DNA from: CAZKXU01 sp964556665
GTDB lineage: Bacteria > Bdellovibrionota_C > UBA2361 > CAZKXU01
NCBI GenBank assembly: GCA_964556665.1
Contig: CAZKXU010000123.1
Location: 1-6,342 of the forward strand
Reading direction: 5' to 3'
Length of the DNA: 6,342 nt
Shown here piece by piece: positions 6,147 through 6,342 of this stretch. The translations under genes were made by a program, and so were the position numbers. Below the pieces are notes generated by a model. It was not told the DNA's origin and did not search any database. It saw nothing but the letters and a program-made list of their open reading frames with translations. Each line of letters opens with the position of its first letter. Positions within the stretch are counted from its first letter, which is position 1.

Positions 6147-6243
6147 AAAAACAGAGATAGACCCCCCATGATTTAACTAAGAAAATTACGTAGAACTTCC
6201 TACGAAATTCTCGTAGTTATTTTATGGGTGTCCATGTCTATCT
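6147..6243 (-). terminator. 89-nt imperfect palindrome with T-run: likely terminator or palindromic element
   Basis: The outer arms AGATAGAC (6155-6162) and GTCTATCT (6236-6243) pair perfectly. Further in, CCCAT (6165-6169) pairs with ATGGG (6224-6228). The inner arms 6175-6193 and 6200-6218 match at 16 of 19 positions around the six-base loop AACTTC. In minus-strand RNA the hairpin is followed by CTG and five T residues (6151-6147), like the predicted terminator at 2448-2493. It would terminate a gene lying beyond the right edge. Its length and asymmetric bulge also fit a small palindromic mobile element. Confidence 0.5.
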
Positions 6244-6342
6244 TCAACTAAACAATTTACAATAATATTAATTAGTTACTCTAATAATTGGGTGTTCTTT
6301 AAACCCAGTCAAGATGTGTTCAAAAAATAATTATAAATATGA

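Larger units (their letters stand above)
5921..6342. other. AT-rich intergenic region, no convincing gene
   Basis: These 422 bases hold the operon promoter, the leader inverted repeat and the 89-nt palindrome described separately. Only short open frames occur, for example 43 codons on the plus strand (6040-6171) and a minus frame of similar length overlapping the same bases. None has a good ribosome binding site or recognisable product. In the last 100 bases all minus frames contain early stops, so the upstream neighbour does not end as a clear gene inside the window. A small inverted repeat (TGGGT/ACCCA, 6289-6307) has no clear role. Confidence 0.7.

Noticed and set aside
6040..6171. 43-codon plus-strand frame starting MNLSLIKIS in the right intergenic region
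   Set aside because: It starts beside the minus-strand promoter, has no Shine-Dalgarno sequence, ends within the palindrome and resembles no known small protein; chance is likely in AT-rich DNA.
6054..6180. Minus-strand frame without ATG, ending in NLKIYVEILIRLKFIV, overlapping the promoter
   Set aside because: Reading from its first ATG gives only about 21 residues, and the rest would need an upstream start that is not present; a degraded gene remnant is possible but unsupported.
6171..6222. Integron attC site
   Set aside because: ATTTAAC fits the RYYYAAC box, but the opposite box GTTATTT fails GTTRRRY, and no integrase or gene cassette is visible.

Overview
The window is bacterial, by eye about 40-45% GC. 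All five convincing genes lie on the minus strand, so transcription runs from high to low coordinates. No tRNA, rRNA, CRISPR array, transposase or prophage gene was seen. Family matches point to a bacterium, probably Gram-negative and possibly an environmental lineage, but nothing here fixes the taxon. The genes are colinear and tightly packed with normal gaps, which suggests a chromosomal segment.

Reading along the minus strand, the right end (6342 to 5921) is an AT-rich stretch of about 420 bases without a convincing gene. It holds an 89-nt imperfect palindrome followed by a T-run (6147-6243), probably an intrinsic terminator for a gene beyond the window. Next come a near-consensus sigma70-type promoter (6059-6032) and a long inverted repeat in the presumed leader (6012-5943). 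A three-gene unit follows: a 280-residue protein of unknown function (5920-5078), a strongly diverged Mur-ligase/FolC-like ATP-dependent ligase (5032-3770), and a polytopic GT87/DUF2029-type glycosyltransferase (3768-2548), whose start lies one base after the ligase stop codon. The unit closes with a hairpin plus T6 tract (2493-2448).

A second promoter (2414-2386) starts immediately after that terminator and drives a two-gene threonine catabolic unit: an SDR-type L-threonine 3-dehydrogenase (2338-1292) and 2-amino-3-ketobutyrate CoA ligase (1281-88). Together they convert L-threonine, NAD+ and CoA to glycine, acetyl-CoA and NADH. The left 87 bases may hold the last codons of a convergent plus-strand gene, but this is weak.

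The tdh-kbl pair is well understood. The part worth a second look is the upstream trio. A FolC-fold ligase that keeps the ATP-binding and metal/lysine motifs but has lost the C-terminal DGAHNP signature is coupled to a membrane glycosyltransferase and an unrecognised protein. This could be an uncharacterised cell-envelope or glycoconjugate modification pathway. That role is inferred from gene order, not demonstrated.
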